Assembly (NCBI RefSeq): GCF_003946045.1
Contig: NZ_RHNW01000017.1
Span: 1 to 54,481, forward strand
Direction of reading: 5' to 3'
Source: Levilactobacillus mulengensis
GTDB taxonomy: Bacteria > Bacillota > Bacilli > Lactobacillales > Lactobacillaceae
Length of the DNA stretch: 54,481 bases
The position numbers and the translations under genes were made by a program. Position 1 is the stretch's first letter. Each line of letters opens with the position of its first letter. The notes under the pieces were generated by a model. That model was not told the origin of the DNA, did not search any database, and saw only the letters and a program-made list of their open reading frames with translations. Positions 8,595 through 16,773 of this stretch are shown here, piece by piece.

Positions 8595-8653
8595 TAGAAT
8601 CAAAATAAATTGTTGTTGAAGCTTGATTATTTTAACTAAATACGCTAATAATT

Positions 8654-8714
8654 GTGTAAGCGCTTGTCTAGATCCCTTTCTGGTTCAGTTTTTGTGTTTG
8701 TGTGGTGCTTACAC
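8654..8714. promoter_or_regulatory. cre-like site and 8-bp inverted repeat upstream of cblT
   Basis: TGTAAGCGCTTGTC at 8655-8668 fits the catabolite-responsive element pattern (TGWAARCGYTWNCW) except at the end. GTGTAAGC (8654-8661) is repeated inverted as GCTTACAC (8707-8714). These could bind CcpA or another regulator controlling the cobalamin cassette. No cobalamin riboswitch signature was seen in 8604-8810. Confidence 0.4.
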
Positions 8715-8730
8715 TATGCTGGAACTTTAG

Positions 8731-8766
8731 GGGGAAGGATATTTTGAAATAAAGCTAAATATCCCC
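8731..8766 (+). other. Leader hairpin before cblT
   Basis: GGGGaaGGATATTT pairs with AAATATCCCC across a 12-base loop. No T run follows, so it is not a standard terminator. It could be an mRNA-stabilising or regulatory hairpin. Confidence 0.4.
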
Positions 8767-8826
8767 ACCCATCTCTGATACAATCGAAAAGGAACTAAAA
8801 TTGATTATTATGAGGAGGATTTTGCA

Positions 8827-9342
8827 ATTATTACACAATCAGATCGACTGAAGCGCCTCACCCTAGCCGCCATGCTCTTGGCGCTCTGCGTGATTGGCGC
8901 AAACGTCAAAATCATGGGCTCAGTGGCCTTTGATTCAGCCCCGGCATTCTTAGGAGCGGTGTTGCTAGGCCCGTGGTTTGGCGCAACGTTGGGATTATTC
9001 GAGCACCTGGTGTCCGCCGCGTTGGCGGGGTTTCCTCTGACATTGCCGATTCATTTAATTATTGGCGTTGCCATGGGGATTTGCATGCTGATATTTGGCC
9101 TGGTTCGTAAATGGTTGGGCAAGGATACGCTGAAGGGCGTGCTGACTTCTGACGTGCTGGGCTACGCGATCAATGTGCCAATCGAGTTGGTGCTTCTTTA
9201 TCCGCTTATGAAGCAGGCGGTTTGGGCGTTCTTTGTTCCACTGACCATCGCAACGATTCTAAACTTAATTGTTTGTGAAGTGATTTATGCGGCACTGCCC
9301 CATCGAGTGAAGGATGCGCCGTTTCTGACGCCGCAGAAATAG
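8827..9342 (+). CDS. cblT: ECF-type S component CblT, putative alpha-ribazole transporter
   Basis: A small hydrophobic protein (156 residues from ATG 8872; 171 from the proposed start) with five or six membrane segments and the S-component signature GANVKIMGSVAFDSAPAFLGAVLLGPWFGA. It is followed 14 bases later by cblS; the cblT-cblS pair is known in Firmicutes as alpha-ribazole importer and kinase. The ATG at 8872 has no ribosome site and would cut into the first helix. The frame is open upstream to a perfect GAGGAGG (8812-8818), and the codon at the right distance is ATT at 8827, giving an N-terminus reading ITQSDRLKRLTLAAM. A rare ATT start is therefore likely. The transported compound is inferred from context. 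Confidence 0.7.
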   Translation: MITQSDRLKRLTLAAMLLALCVIGANVKIMGSVAFDSAPAFLGAVLLGPWFGATLGLFEHLVSAALAGFPLTLPIHLIIGVAMGICMLIFGLVRKWLGKDTLKGVLTSDVLGYAINVPIELVLLYPLMKQAVWAFFVPLTIATILNLIVCEVIYAALPHRVKDAPFLTPQK

Positions 9343-9356
9343 GGGGAACCGATTAA

Positions 9357-10115
9357 ATGAACCAAATGAACCCACGATTTCGTGATTTATCGGTGGTGCC
9401 AACGAGTCCCACAACAGCGCTGGTGATTGCCTGTGACAGCAGTGCGGGGATTGGTGAGAAGCCCTTGGACGCCGTTCAAATTGATTCGGCGATTACCGCG
9501 GCGTATTCACTGCGGGTACCGCTATTGGAGCTGCTGTGCTTTGGGGCCCGGCCAATTGCCGTCGTTGACACGGTTGGCAACGAAATGGTCCCAACTGGCC
9601 GTCGGGTAATTCAGGGACTTAAGCGTGAATTAACCAAGGCTGGATTTTACGATATTCCATTGAATGGTAGTACCGAAGATAATATGCCGACCCGGACAAC
9701 GGCGATTGGGGTGACCGTGATTGGCCAAATTAATCGGAAAGATATTCCCACGACATCGATCGATGACTCTCTGATCGTTTATCAGCTTGGAACACCCTAC
9801 GTTGGGGAGGCGGTCAAAGCCCATTTGGCAACGATTTTTTCTTACGATCAGGTTCGAACCATTCGCGCCACCCCAGCAGTGGTGGATATGCTGCCGGTGG
9901 GCTCAAAGGGAATTGCCAACGAGCTGGCCCAGATGGCCGCCACCCATACCGCAAAAATTTCCGCCGTGGTTGACCTGGCGGATGCTGAATTTACGCAATC
10001 TGCCGGACCGGCGACCGTGTTACTAGTTGCCGTGGTGGCCGATAAACGTCAATTATTTGAAAGGCAATTTCCCGAGCTGACCGAAATTGCTCAGCTTCAC
10101 CAAAACTCAGATTAA
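9357..10115 (+). CDS. cblS: Alpha-ribazole kinase CblS (AIR-synthase-like)
   Basis: A 252-residue soluble protein with a GGGGGAA site upstream. The pattern of the PurM/AIR synthase superfamily is visible: ACDSSAGIGEKPLDAVQID near the N-terminus, LLELLCFGARPIAVVDTVGNE, then STEDNMPTRTTAIGVTVIG. CblS phosphorylates alpha-ribazole to alpha-ribazole phosphate, bypassing CobT. Placement between the S component cblT and cobS supports this over other AIR-synthase-like enzymes. The cobS start lies 16 bases downstream. Confidence 0.75.
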   Translation: MNQMNPRFRDLSVVPTSPTTALVIACDSSAGIGEKPLDAVQIDSAITAAYSLRVPLLELLCFGARPIAVVDTVGNEMVPTGRRVIQGLKRELTKAGFYDIPLNGSTEDNMPTRTTAIGVTVIGQINRKDIPTTSIDDSLIVYQLGTPYVGEAVKAHLATIFSYDQVRTIRATPAVVDMLPVGSKGIANELAQMAATHTAKISAVVDLADAEFTQSAGPATVLLVAVVADKRQLFERQFPELTEIAQLHQNSD

Positions 10116-10131
10116 GGACGGCATTGATTCT

Positions 10132-10893
10132 ATGTTTGGTTCATTGATATTGTTAACCCAATTTTTCACCAGGATTCCCATTCCGTATGAAATTCCGGAT
10201 GCAGCGGTAAAGTTCAAGAAGAGCATCCAGTATTTTACCCTGTTTGGATTTTTGATTGGCTGCATCGAGGCCCTCTTTTTCTGGCTGATGACCTTGGTAT
10301 TTCCCAGCTGGTTTGCTTGGATCTTATTCTGGGTGGCCGATGGGGTTCTAACCGGCGGCTTTCACTTGGATTCCTTGGCCGACACTGCCGACGGTCTTTA
10401 TTCATCGCGGACGGTGGACCGGATCAAAGAAATTATGAAGGACAGCCGGATTGGTACCATGGGAAGTCTGGCCCTGATCTATTTCTATGCAATTGTCATG
10501 GGTGCCGGGGTTGTCTGCAGTCAGTATTTGGCGGCCTGGCAATTCGTTTCATTGGTGGCCTGTACGACCATGGTGGCCAAGACCGGCATGGCGCTGTTAT
10601 TTTACAAAATGGTTTATGCTGGCAAAACGAAGGGGCTTGGTAATCTCTGGACTGGTGTTGCCACCTGGCAAATCATGATCGCTCAGCTTTTTTCGATTTT
10701 GGTACTTGGTGGTCTGTTAGGGACTTTCGGCCTCTGCGGTTATCTCGCAGTGGTCCTGGGAGCTCTTTGGTACCGGCACTACATCACGCATAAACTGGGC
10801 GGTTTTACCGGTGACACAATTGGTGCGTATGGTGAGCTGGCTCAAGTCGCGTTTTTATTGGTAGTAACAGCGTTAGTGAGGGCTTTTGGATGA
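10132..10893 (+). CDS. cobS: Adenosylcobinamide-GDP ribazoletransferase (cobalamin synthase) CobS
   Basis: A 253-residue membrane protein starting at ATG 10132 (MFGSLILLTQFFTRIP) behind an AAGGACGG site. The CobS motif GGFHLDSLADTADGLYSSR with its metal-binding Asp residues and the downstream KDSRIGTMGSLALI are complete. Hydrophobic helices fill the rest. It joins adenosylcobinamide-GDP with alpha-ribazole phosphate to give adenosylcobalamin 5'-phosphate. Its ATGA overlap with cobC (10890-10893) shows coupling. Confidence 0.93.
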   Translation: MFGSLILLTQFFTRIPIPYEIPDAAVKFKKSIQYFTLFGFLIGCIEALFFWLMTLVFPSWFAWILFWVADGVLTGGFHLDSLADTADGLYSSRTVDRIKEIMKDSRIGTMGSLALIYFYAIVMGAGVVCSQYLAAWQFVSLVACTTMVAKTGMALLFYKMVYAGKTKGLGNLWTGVATWQIMIAQLFSILVLGGLLGTFGLCGYLAVVLGALWYRHYITHKLGGFTGDTIGAYGELAQVAFLLVVTALVRAFG

Positions 10894-11474
10894 AATTATT
10901 AATGACTCGCCACGGTGAGACGCAATATAACAAAGAAAAGAAATATTATGGACGTACGGATATTGAATTGGATGGCTTGGGACTCAGGCAGGCGAGAGAG
11001 CTTGCCGATAAGCTGAAGGCCACAACGATCGATTACGCAATCCGCAGTGATTTAAAACGGACTCAGCAAACCATGGACGCAATCATGCAATATCATCCGC
11101 AAACCAAACAGATTATCGAAAAGGACATTGACGAAATGCCTTTTGGAATCTGGGAAGGTTTGAACGCTGACCAGGTAGAAGCTCGGGATCCAACAACCTG
11201 GGCAGCTTGGCTGCAGGCGCCGTTTGATGTCACCCCCGCTGGCGCCGAACCATACCGAGTATTTGAAAAACGGGTGACGACCGCCCTCGACCATTATCGG
11301 GAAACGCTGCCGTCAAACAGTACATTGTTAGTGGTTGCGCATCAGGGGGTGTTGCGAACACTGTACCGTTATTGGACCGGCGGCGACTTTTGGTCGGTGG
11401 ATTTTAAAGCGGGCTGTTATTCGGTTTTTGAGACGGGAGACGGTGGTGTGTCGTTGGTGAGTCTTAATGACTAG
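10890..11474 (+). CDS. cobC: Alpha-ribazole phosphatase CobC (histidine phosphatase family)
   Basis: 194 residues with the catalytic LLMTRHGETQYN motif at the N-terminus, the YYGRTDIELDGLGLRQA segment, RSDLKRTQQT, and the second histidine in VVAHQGVLRTL. The enzyme removes the 5'-phosphate in the last step of nucleotide-loop assembly. The start overlaps the cobS stop by four bases, and a strong terminator follows. Other histidine phosphatases share the motif; the operon makes CobC the best call. Confidence 0.85.
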   Translation: MKLLMTRHGETQYNKEKKYYGRTDIELDGLGLRQARELADKLKATTIDYAIRSDLKRTQQTMDAIMQYHPQTKQIIEKDIDEMPFGIWEGLNADQVEARDPTTWAAWLQAPFDVTPAGAEPYRVFEKRVTTALDHYRETLPSNSTLLVVAHQGVLRTLYRYWTGGDFWSVDFKAGCYSVFETGDGGVSLVSLND

Positions 11475-11522
11475 CAAAGCCTGAAAATGCCAGGTTAGTT
11501 GATTAATTTTAAAATGATAACC

Positions 11523-11580
11523 AAAAAGCAGATTTCAGTGAGTAACCAGGAATGGCATGAAAAGTTGAAATCTGCTTTTG
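11523..11580. terminator. Bidirectional terminator after cobC
   Basis: AAAAAGCAGATTTCA and TGAAATCTGCTTTTG form a 15-bp stem around a 28-base loop. It serves cobC from the left and the permease fragment from the right. Confidence 0.75.
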
Positions 11581-11604
11581 AGTATAATTAATCATTTGCG
11601 GCCA

Positions 11605-11889
11605 TTACATAACTAAGTCTAATCCCAGGATCACAATAAGGCCAACGAATGAGTTGACAAATTCAAGGGCACCCCATGTCTTGAAGGTATCCTTAATTGA
11701 AATGCCGAATGATTGCTGGAACAGCAGGAAGCCACCATCGTACATTAACGTCATGGTGTTACTACCCACGGCACATGTAAGTACCATCAGTACAGGATTG
11801 ACGTTGAATGCGGCGATCATTGGCGCAACGATTCCGGCGGCGGTAATGGCAGCCACCGCGCCCTGACCAGTCAAAATTCGGATATGGAG
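11605..11889 (-). pseudogene. C-terminal fragment of a gluconate permease (GntP family)
   Basis: The 89 residues read as the last two or three helices of a GntP-type gluconate:H+ symporter: TGQGAVAAITAAGIVAPMIAAF, SNTMTLMYDGGFLLFQQSFG, then a KTWGALEFVNSFVGLIVILGL ending with the natural stop. The 5' part is missing; homology stops at about 11889, where a piece of a resolvase gene is fused in. It cannot transport on its own. Confidence 0.75.
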
Positions 11890-12020
11890 TTCATGATCTT
11901 AGTCAAATCATGGTTGTTTCTGCCTAAGCGATCTAATTCAGTGACCATTACAATATCACCCTCACGAATATAGGCCAGCATTTTTTGCAGTTCTGGCCGA
12001 TTAGTGTTAGCCCCACTTAA
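11890..12020 (-). pseudogene. Internal fragment of a serine resolvase gene
   Basis: The bases are nearly identical to the N-terminal-half coding part of the complete resolvase at 19376-19960 (to about 19866). They cover the ELDRLGRNNQDLTKIMNS region, with a few substitutions. Neither end of the gene is present. Confidence 0.8.
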
Positions 12021-12034
12021 TTTTACAATCTACC
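12017..12034. repeat. Terminal repeat remnant of the second IS30 type
   Basis: TTAATTTTACAATCTACC equals the transposase-start-side end of the IS30 copies at 29372 and 38298. It is joined directly to the resolvase fragment, sharing a TTAATTT overlap. This is a scar of a lost element. Confidence 0.6.
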
Positions 12035-12079
12035 ATAATAGTCTTGCATATTTAGATGTCCTTTCGGGGATAATCTGTG

Positions 12080-12107
12080 GGTATCGGGTGTGACCGATGC
12101 CTTTTTT
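12080..12107 (+). terminator. Intrinsic terminator (orphan)
   Basis: GGTATCGG and CCGATGCC form a stem around a 6-base loop, followed by six T. No intact plus-strand gene precedes it. Confidence 0.6.
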
Positions 12108-12128
12108 ATTTTCCATTATATCAAAAGG

Positions 12129-12164
12129 CGGTCTAGTGAGAATCCGAAGATTCTCACTAGACCG
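12129..12164. terminator. Terminator hairpin after the NADH oxidase gene
   Basis: A perfect 15-bp stem (CGGTCTAGTGAGAAT with its complement) and a 6-base loop. On the minus strand it is followed by CCTTTTGAT. It is about 85 bases after the stop of the oxidase gene. Confidence 0.65.
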
Positions 12165-12249
12165 TCTTATTTGTGGAGACTTATGTCACAGCCTCTTTTT
12201 GATTTATTCGTGATCCTAAACAGCAAGTTATAAGTGGTCGTTACAATTT

Positions 12250-13626
12250 CTATTTTGTAAACTCAAGTTCACCAAGAGCACGTTGGGCTGCTAAGTTCAA
12301 TAGGCTCCACTGTCGGTCAAAGCCTGGCTGGAAGAAAAAGTCAGCTTCGGCTAAATCTTCCAGTTTTAATCCTTGTTGGATGGCTAATGAAATAACATTA
12401 CCTTGGGCAGTGATATCATAAGTTGACAATACAGCACCACCTAATAGTTGATGAGTGTTTGGATTGTAATCCAGCTCTACGTAGACCTCTGTATTTCCCT
12501 TCTCCATAGGGACATAAGCTGGACGTAAAGTGTCTTTGTAAAAAGATGTGTTAATCTTAATATCGGCCTTTTGGGCTGTGGTCATATTCAGACCTGATGT
12601 GGCAAAGTGATAGTCGAAAACACTTAATGCTGATGAGCCGACTACTCCTGAAAATGGCATAGACGGTGTGTTCTCAAAGATGTGTTCCACTACATAACGG
12701 GCTTCACGTCGGGCAACCGTGGCTAAAGCTATCGGCATGTTCCTCTGAGCAGGAATTGAATAGGCCAACACCGCATCACCTATGGCATAGACATCAGGCA
12801 GATTAGTTCTCAAATATTTGTCAGTTTTAATCCACCCGCGCTTATCTAGTTCAACCGTTCCCTTTAACCAATCAGTATTAGGTTTAACTCCAACAGCTTG
12901 AATGATCAAGTCACTAGGATATTCTGCATCGTTGGTCTTAACAGCAGAAACCGATTCAGTCCCTTCATAGCATTCAATCTTAGCGCCAGTGACAACTTGA
13001 ACGCCTTTGCTAGTCAATTCTTTTGATAAAATATCTGTTAATTCGGTATCTAGGTAGTTGCCCAGAGGCCGATTAATCATGTCGATTAATGTAACATTCT
13101 TTCCAGCTTTGATGCTGGCTTCAGCAGCTTCAACACCAATGTAACCAGCACCAATAACAGTAATATTTTTAACATCTGGGTCAGATAATTTTGCTTTGAT
13201 CTTTTCTGCCCAATCCTTGCCGCGCATTGAATAAACGTTTTTTAGCTCATGACCAGGAACGGGTAAATCGTTTGGAGTTACGCCTGAGCTTAAGATTAAT
13301 TTATCGTAATCATAGCTCTGTATCTTACCGGATCTTAAATCTTTCACGGTAACTTGCTTATTTTCTGGATTTATTTTGGTCACTTCATGATTGGCATATA
13401 CTTCTGTCCCAAATTTTTCGAGATCTGCAGGTTTAAAATTACGGACATCATTAATACTCGTTACACTGTTTTCTAAATATAATTCCATACCACAGGACAT
13501 AAAAGAAATAAAATCTCCCGCTTCGAAGAGTTTAATATCTAGGTTTGAGTATTTGTGAGTAAGTTCCAAAACCGACTGATGGCCGCCGTGCGAGGCACCA
13601 ACAACAATAACTTTTGTCTTCGACAT
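12250..13626 (-). CDS. NADH oxidase / CoA-disulfide-reductase-type flavoprotein
   Basis: About 458 residues from ATG 13626 (MSKTKVIVVGASHGGHQ), with a TAGGAGGC site; the frame extends upstream without reason. The FAD-binding GxGxxG-like motif is VVGASHGG. The single redox cysteine is in SFMSCGMELYL, as in Nox/CoA-disulfide reductases. The NAD-binding motif is VIGAGYIGVEAAEA, and a second FAD motif is DVYAIGDAVLAYS. The C-terminal dimerisation domain is complete. In lactobacilli such enzymes reduce oxygen to water and regenerate NAD+. Which of Nox and CoA-disulfide reductase applies cannot be settled by sequence alone. Confidence 0.85.
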   Translation of the reverse strand: MSKTKVIVVGASHGGHQSVLELTHKYSNLDIKLFEAGDFISFMSCGMELYLENSVTSINDVRNFKPADLEKFGTEVYANHEVTKINPENKQVTVKDLRSGKIQSYDYDKLILSSGVTPNDLPVPGHELKNVYSMRGKDWAEKIKAKLSDPDVKNITVIGAGYIGVEAAEASIKAGKNVTLIDMINRPLGNYLDTELTDILSKELTSKGVQVVTGAKIECYEGTESVSAVKTNDAEYPSDLIIQAVGVKPNTDWLKGTVELDKRGWIKTDKYLRTNLPDVYAIGDAVLAYSIPAQRNMPIALATVARREARYVVEHIFENTPSMPFSGVVGSSALSVFDYHFATSGLNMTTAQKADIKINTSFYKDTLRPAYVPMEKGNTEVYVELDYNPNTHQLLGGAVLSTYDITAQGNVISLAIQQGLKLEDLAEADFFFQPGFDRQWSLLNLAAQRALGELEFTK

Positions 13627-13824
13627 AAAAATATAGCCTCCTAATAGATGGGTGACAAATAATAAGATGAATCTACTTACAAAAAAGGTCCAAATATAGT
13701 TTAGAATCATTCTAAAAATAAGTCAATCAAATTCAACTAAAAATACTCCTTTTAGGAACTAATGAAATTTGTTGAGAAATAAATTTACTATTTTAACAAT
13801 CTAGATCGTCCACCAACAAGAAAC

Positions 13825-14395
13825 GGTTCTGGTGCAAAGCTTTAGTAGCACCCATAATTTGGTAGAATGAAAGAAATTTCTTGAGAGTTGATGACATGAA
13901 TTGGGTTTAAAGGTCGTCATTTTAATCGAGATATCATCACATTAGCCGTTGGCTATTATTTTAGATTTAATTTAAGCTATCGTGATATCGTTGAAATTAT
14001 GGCTGATCGGGGTGTTTCGGTAAACCATACAACGATCATGCGCTTAGTTCACCACTATGGCGCAACGCTCAGAGCAATTAAACCTGTGGCTAAAGACGGT
14101 TTGATGGACCTAAAGGCCCATCAATGTTCCAAATAGCGCAACAATTTAATTGAACAAGATCATCGATTTATCAAAAGACATCGTCAGTCAGCAGGATTTC
14201 AAAACATACGCACGGCAGCAAGTACCCTGGCTGGAGTTGAAGTTATTCACGCAATGAGGAAAGAAAACCGAAGAAACGGAAGTCTCCTTGGTTTTTCAGT
14301 GATCAATGAATTAAAACAAATGCTGGCAGCGTAAACTGCCTATAGCCCAGAACGATCAATTCATGTGAGCCCATTTATAATTTTGCACCAGAACC
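13825..14395 (+). pseudogene. IS6-family (IS240/IS1216-like) element with internal deletion
   Basis: The terminal repeats GGTTCTGGTGCAAAG and TTTTGCACCAGAACC bound 571 bases. Inside, the conceptual translation reads GRHFNRDIITLAVGYYFRFNLSYRDIVEIMADRGVSV... (given here in two parts: the first 20 residues and the SYRDIVEIMADRGVSV part), then jumps to DHRFIKRHRQSAGFQNIRTA and the C-terminus. The central DDE catalytic part is deleted and an in-frame stop is present. IS6 elements are about 800 bp, so roughly 230 bp are lost. Not active. Confidence 0.8.
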
Positions 14396-14678
14396 ATAAG
14401 AAGAAAGTAATAGAAATATTTCGAGATATTTTTAAGATTGCGTCAATGTCCAGATGGTATCATCATGAAAATCGGGTACAGAGATCCAAACGTAGAAAAG
14501 AGGAATGTAAGTCACAACTTAGTTATGCCGACTTGAAAACGCTACGGAAATCCTGCTTTTGGATATTTCTGGTATCCACTTTTCTCAACTGGGGATTCAT
14601 TGGTGCTGTATGTGCCATTGACTGGATTGGGTTATGGATTGTTGCAACCCTGTACTAGTTGGTGGTAGTATATAAGTG

Positions 14679-14762
14679 CATGGAGAGGTATCTCTGTGTA
14701 CGTGCATGTGTGTTGATTGATTGAAGGAGTCCCTATCCCCCATGGGTAAGGGCTTTTTTATT
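14679..14762 (+). ncRNA. Putative small RNA, tandem unit 1
   Basis: A -10-like TAGTATATA at 14666-14674 is followed by a short 5' hairpin (GAGAggtaTCTC) and an intrinsic terminator (CCCTAtCCC/GGGTAAGGG, then CTTTTTTA). A 97-codon frame that ends at 14658 just upstream has no ribosome site and starts inside the IS6 remnant, so it is not called. Confidence 0.4.
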
Positions 14763-14787
14763 ACTTTCATCTGTGATATCATATTGT

Positions 14788-14857
14788 TTGCATGAGGATG
14801 CTCTTTCATTTACGTTTTGTGAGTACTTGCTATCAGTCTGGTAGGGGGCTTTTCTTG
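14788..14857 (+). ncRNA. Putative small RNA, tandem unit 2
   Basis: The -10-like TGATATCATATT lies at 14773-14784. The 5' hairpin GCATgagGATGC is followed by CTTTCAT. The 3' end has CTATCagtcTGGTAG, then GGGGGCTTTTCTT. Confidence 0.38.
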
Positions 14858-14883
14858 TTCTGAAGAAGTGTTATACTCTGAGT

Positions 14884-14977
14884 GTCCCAGAGTTAATCTA
14901 CCTCTTGCTTAGATTTTATTCCAGAAAATCTTTGCCTTAAAAAAGCTCGCTAGTTCCTTTCTAGAGTGCTTTTTTAT
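14884..14977 (+). ncRNA. Putative small RNA, tandem unit 3
   Basis: The -10-like GTGTTATACT ends at 14877. The unit ends in a good intrinsic terminator, AAAAAGCtcgCTAG/CTAGagtGCTTTTTT, at 14938-14976. Confidence 0.4.
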
Positions 14978-15002
14978 TACGTAAAAAAGTGTTAATATTT
15001 AA

Positions 15003-15069
15003 GTGCATGAAAATGCCCTTTCATGTATGATTAGTTGGCCCTTACTCTTGGTCTTGTAGGGGCTTTTCT
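15003..15069 (+). ncRNA. Putative small RNA, tandem unit 4
   Basis: The -10-like GTGTTAATATTT lies at 14989-15000. The 5' hairpin GCATGaaaATGC is followed by CCCTTTCATG, very like unit 2. The terminator is GCCCTTAC/GTAGGGGC, then TTTTCTT. A fifth unit starts with GTGTTATTATATT at 15083-15095 and runs into the IS3 remnant near 15160. Confidence 0.4.
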
Positions 15070-15159
15070 TATGCCTTAATCCGTGTTATTATATTGCTTG
15101 TACCAATCACCTCAGATACTACCTTCATCAATTTGTGCAGAGTTAAAAATGCCCTTTAG

Positions 15160-16652
15160 TGAAGTGCTTCATAATTGTTAGACAAAGAAGTCTAACGATT
15201 GTGAGGTACTTTTTTCATGGTTAAATAATAGTTCTGTTTTAAAAGCTCAAATTATAAATGAACATCTCAGCGACGGTACTTCCGGAGCGGAACTAGCAAG
15301 AAATCATCAATTACCCAAGCGACAAGTTAATCGATGGCTTCAACAATATCATCTGAACGGCATTGAAACACTTAAGCGGTGCAAAACTCGGCGTAAGTTC
15401 TCGGCAGAATTTAAATGGTATGTGATAAACTACTACCAAACTCATGATGAGTCTTTAGCCGAGGTTGCCGGAAAATACAACGTTTTAGCCTGTCAGATTA
15501 GTGTTTGGCGAAAAACGCTTATTCGAGACGGCTATTCTAGCTTAGAGCCTCATCCCAAAGGTAGGTCAACCAAAACGAAACGTTCTAAAAAACAGATTCG
15601 TCAATTAGAAAAACAGAGTGAAATCGAGCGTTTACGAAGCGAGATCGCTCAAAAGAATCAGGAATTCTATGACACAAAGTTGGAGAATGACATCCTAAAA
15701 AATCAATGACCCTGTTCGGACCTTCAAAGGGCATCAAAAAAAAGAAATAGTTGATCAGATCAGGGCGGATCAAGTCAAGTTACCCAAGAAACAACGTTAT
15801 AGAATTGGCGATATACTTAGTGCCATTGGGCTTAAGAAGGCCACGCATAATGATGAACGTAAAGGGATCAAAAATCATAATGATAAATATGCTGAAAATG
15901 GTAAGTATCGTGGTCGGTTAACCTACGGTTACCGGTGGGTTCAAGATGAACTAATTAAGCTTGATGTTCATATCGCAGATGCGGTTGTCGACTAATGGAT
16001 GAATTGGGCGTACAAGTGAGTCTTTATAACCGGAACAAGAACAGTAGTAAATATTCCTCTTATAAGGGTACCGTCGGTAAGATCGCCGAAAATCTCTTGG
16101 AACAAGACTTTAAACAGGCTAAGCCTTATATAGTACTCCATACAGATATTACGCAAATTCGCTTAGCGAACCACGATGAGCTTATATCTCAGCTATTACC
16201 GACGAGGCCAGCAAGGAAATTTTAGCATTTCAAATCAGTAATAGTCCCAATTGCATTCTAATAACCAAGACCGTTGATGAATTAATCAATAAGTTACCAA
16301 GTAATGTTCAACCCATCACTCATTCCGATCAAGGATGGCATTACCAACTAGATTCCTATACAAAAAAATTATCTGAACATGAATTTATCCAAAGTATGTC
16401 CCGCAAGGGAAATTGTCATGATAATGCCCCGATTGAAAGCTTTTTTCACCTTTATAAGACCGAATGTTTGGCTGGATTCTCACCGTGTAAAGGCTTAGCC
16501 GAATTAAAAGCAGTTTCTTTAGAATATGTTAATTGGTTCAATTACCGACGAATCTCATCAAAAATAAAGGGTATGTCCCCGTGTGAGTATCGAGAACATA
16601 CCTTAGCGGCATAATAATATTTACTTTTGTCTAACTTTTGTGTTGCACTTCA
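15160..16652 (+). pseudogene. IS3-family element, decayed
   Basis: The ends TGAAGTGC...GTTAGACAAA are inverted (left 15160, right 16652). Inside are an orfA-like HTH protein (about 15230-15709; ARNHQLPKRQVNRWLQQYH, then a Lys-rich coiled coil) and an orfB-like integrase (15712-16614) with DITQIRLA, HSDQGWHYQL and RKGNCHDNAPIESFFHLYKT. The start codon of orfA leads to an early stop, and orfB is split into at least three frames (stops near 15995 and 16225). All three catalytic regions can still be recognised, but the gene is dead. It inserted into the fifth unit of the small-RNA-like array. Confidence 0.85.
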
Positions 16653-16773
16653 TGCACTTTAAAATGACTCAAGGCTAGTTTTTATTTGCTACTGAGCCAT
16701 CGTTAATGATGGCCATTTTGTTCTAAAGTACATTCGTGATGACGCAATGATTCACCGATATCTCATCCAGATA

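Noticed and set aside
14365..14658. 97-codon plus-strand frame with a hydrophobic C-terminus
   Set aside because: It starts inside the IS6 remnant, has no ribosome site, and no family is recognisable.
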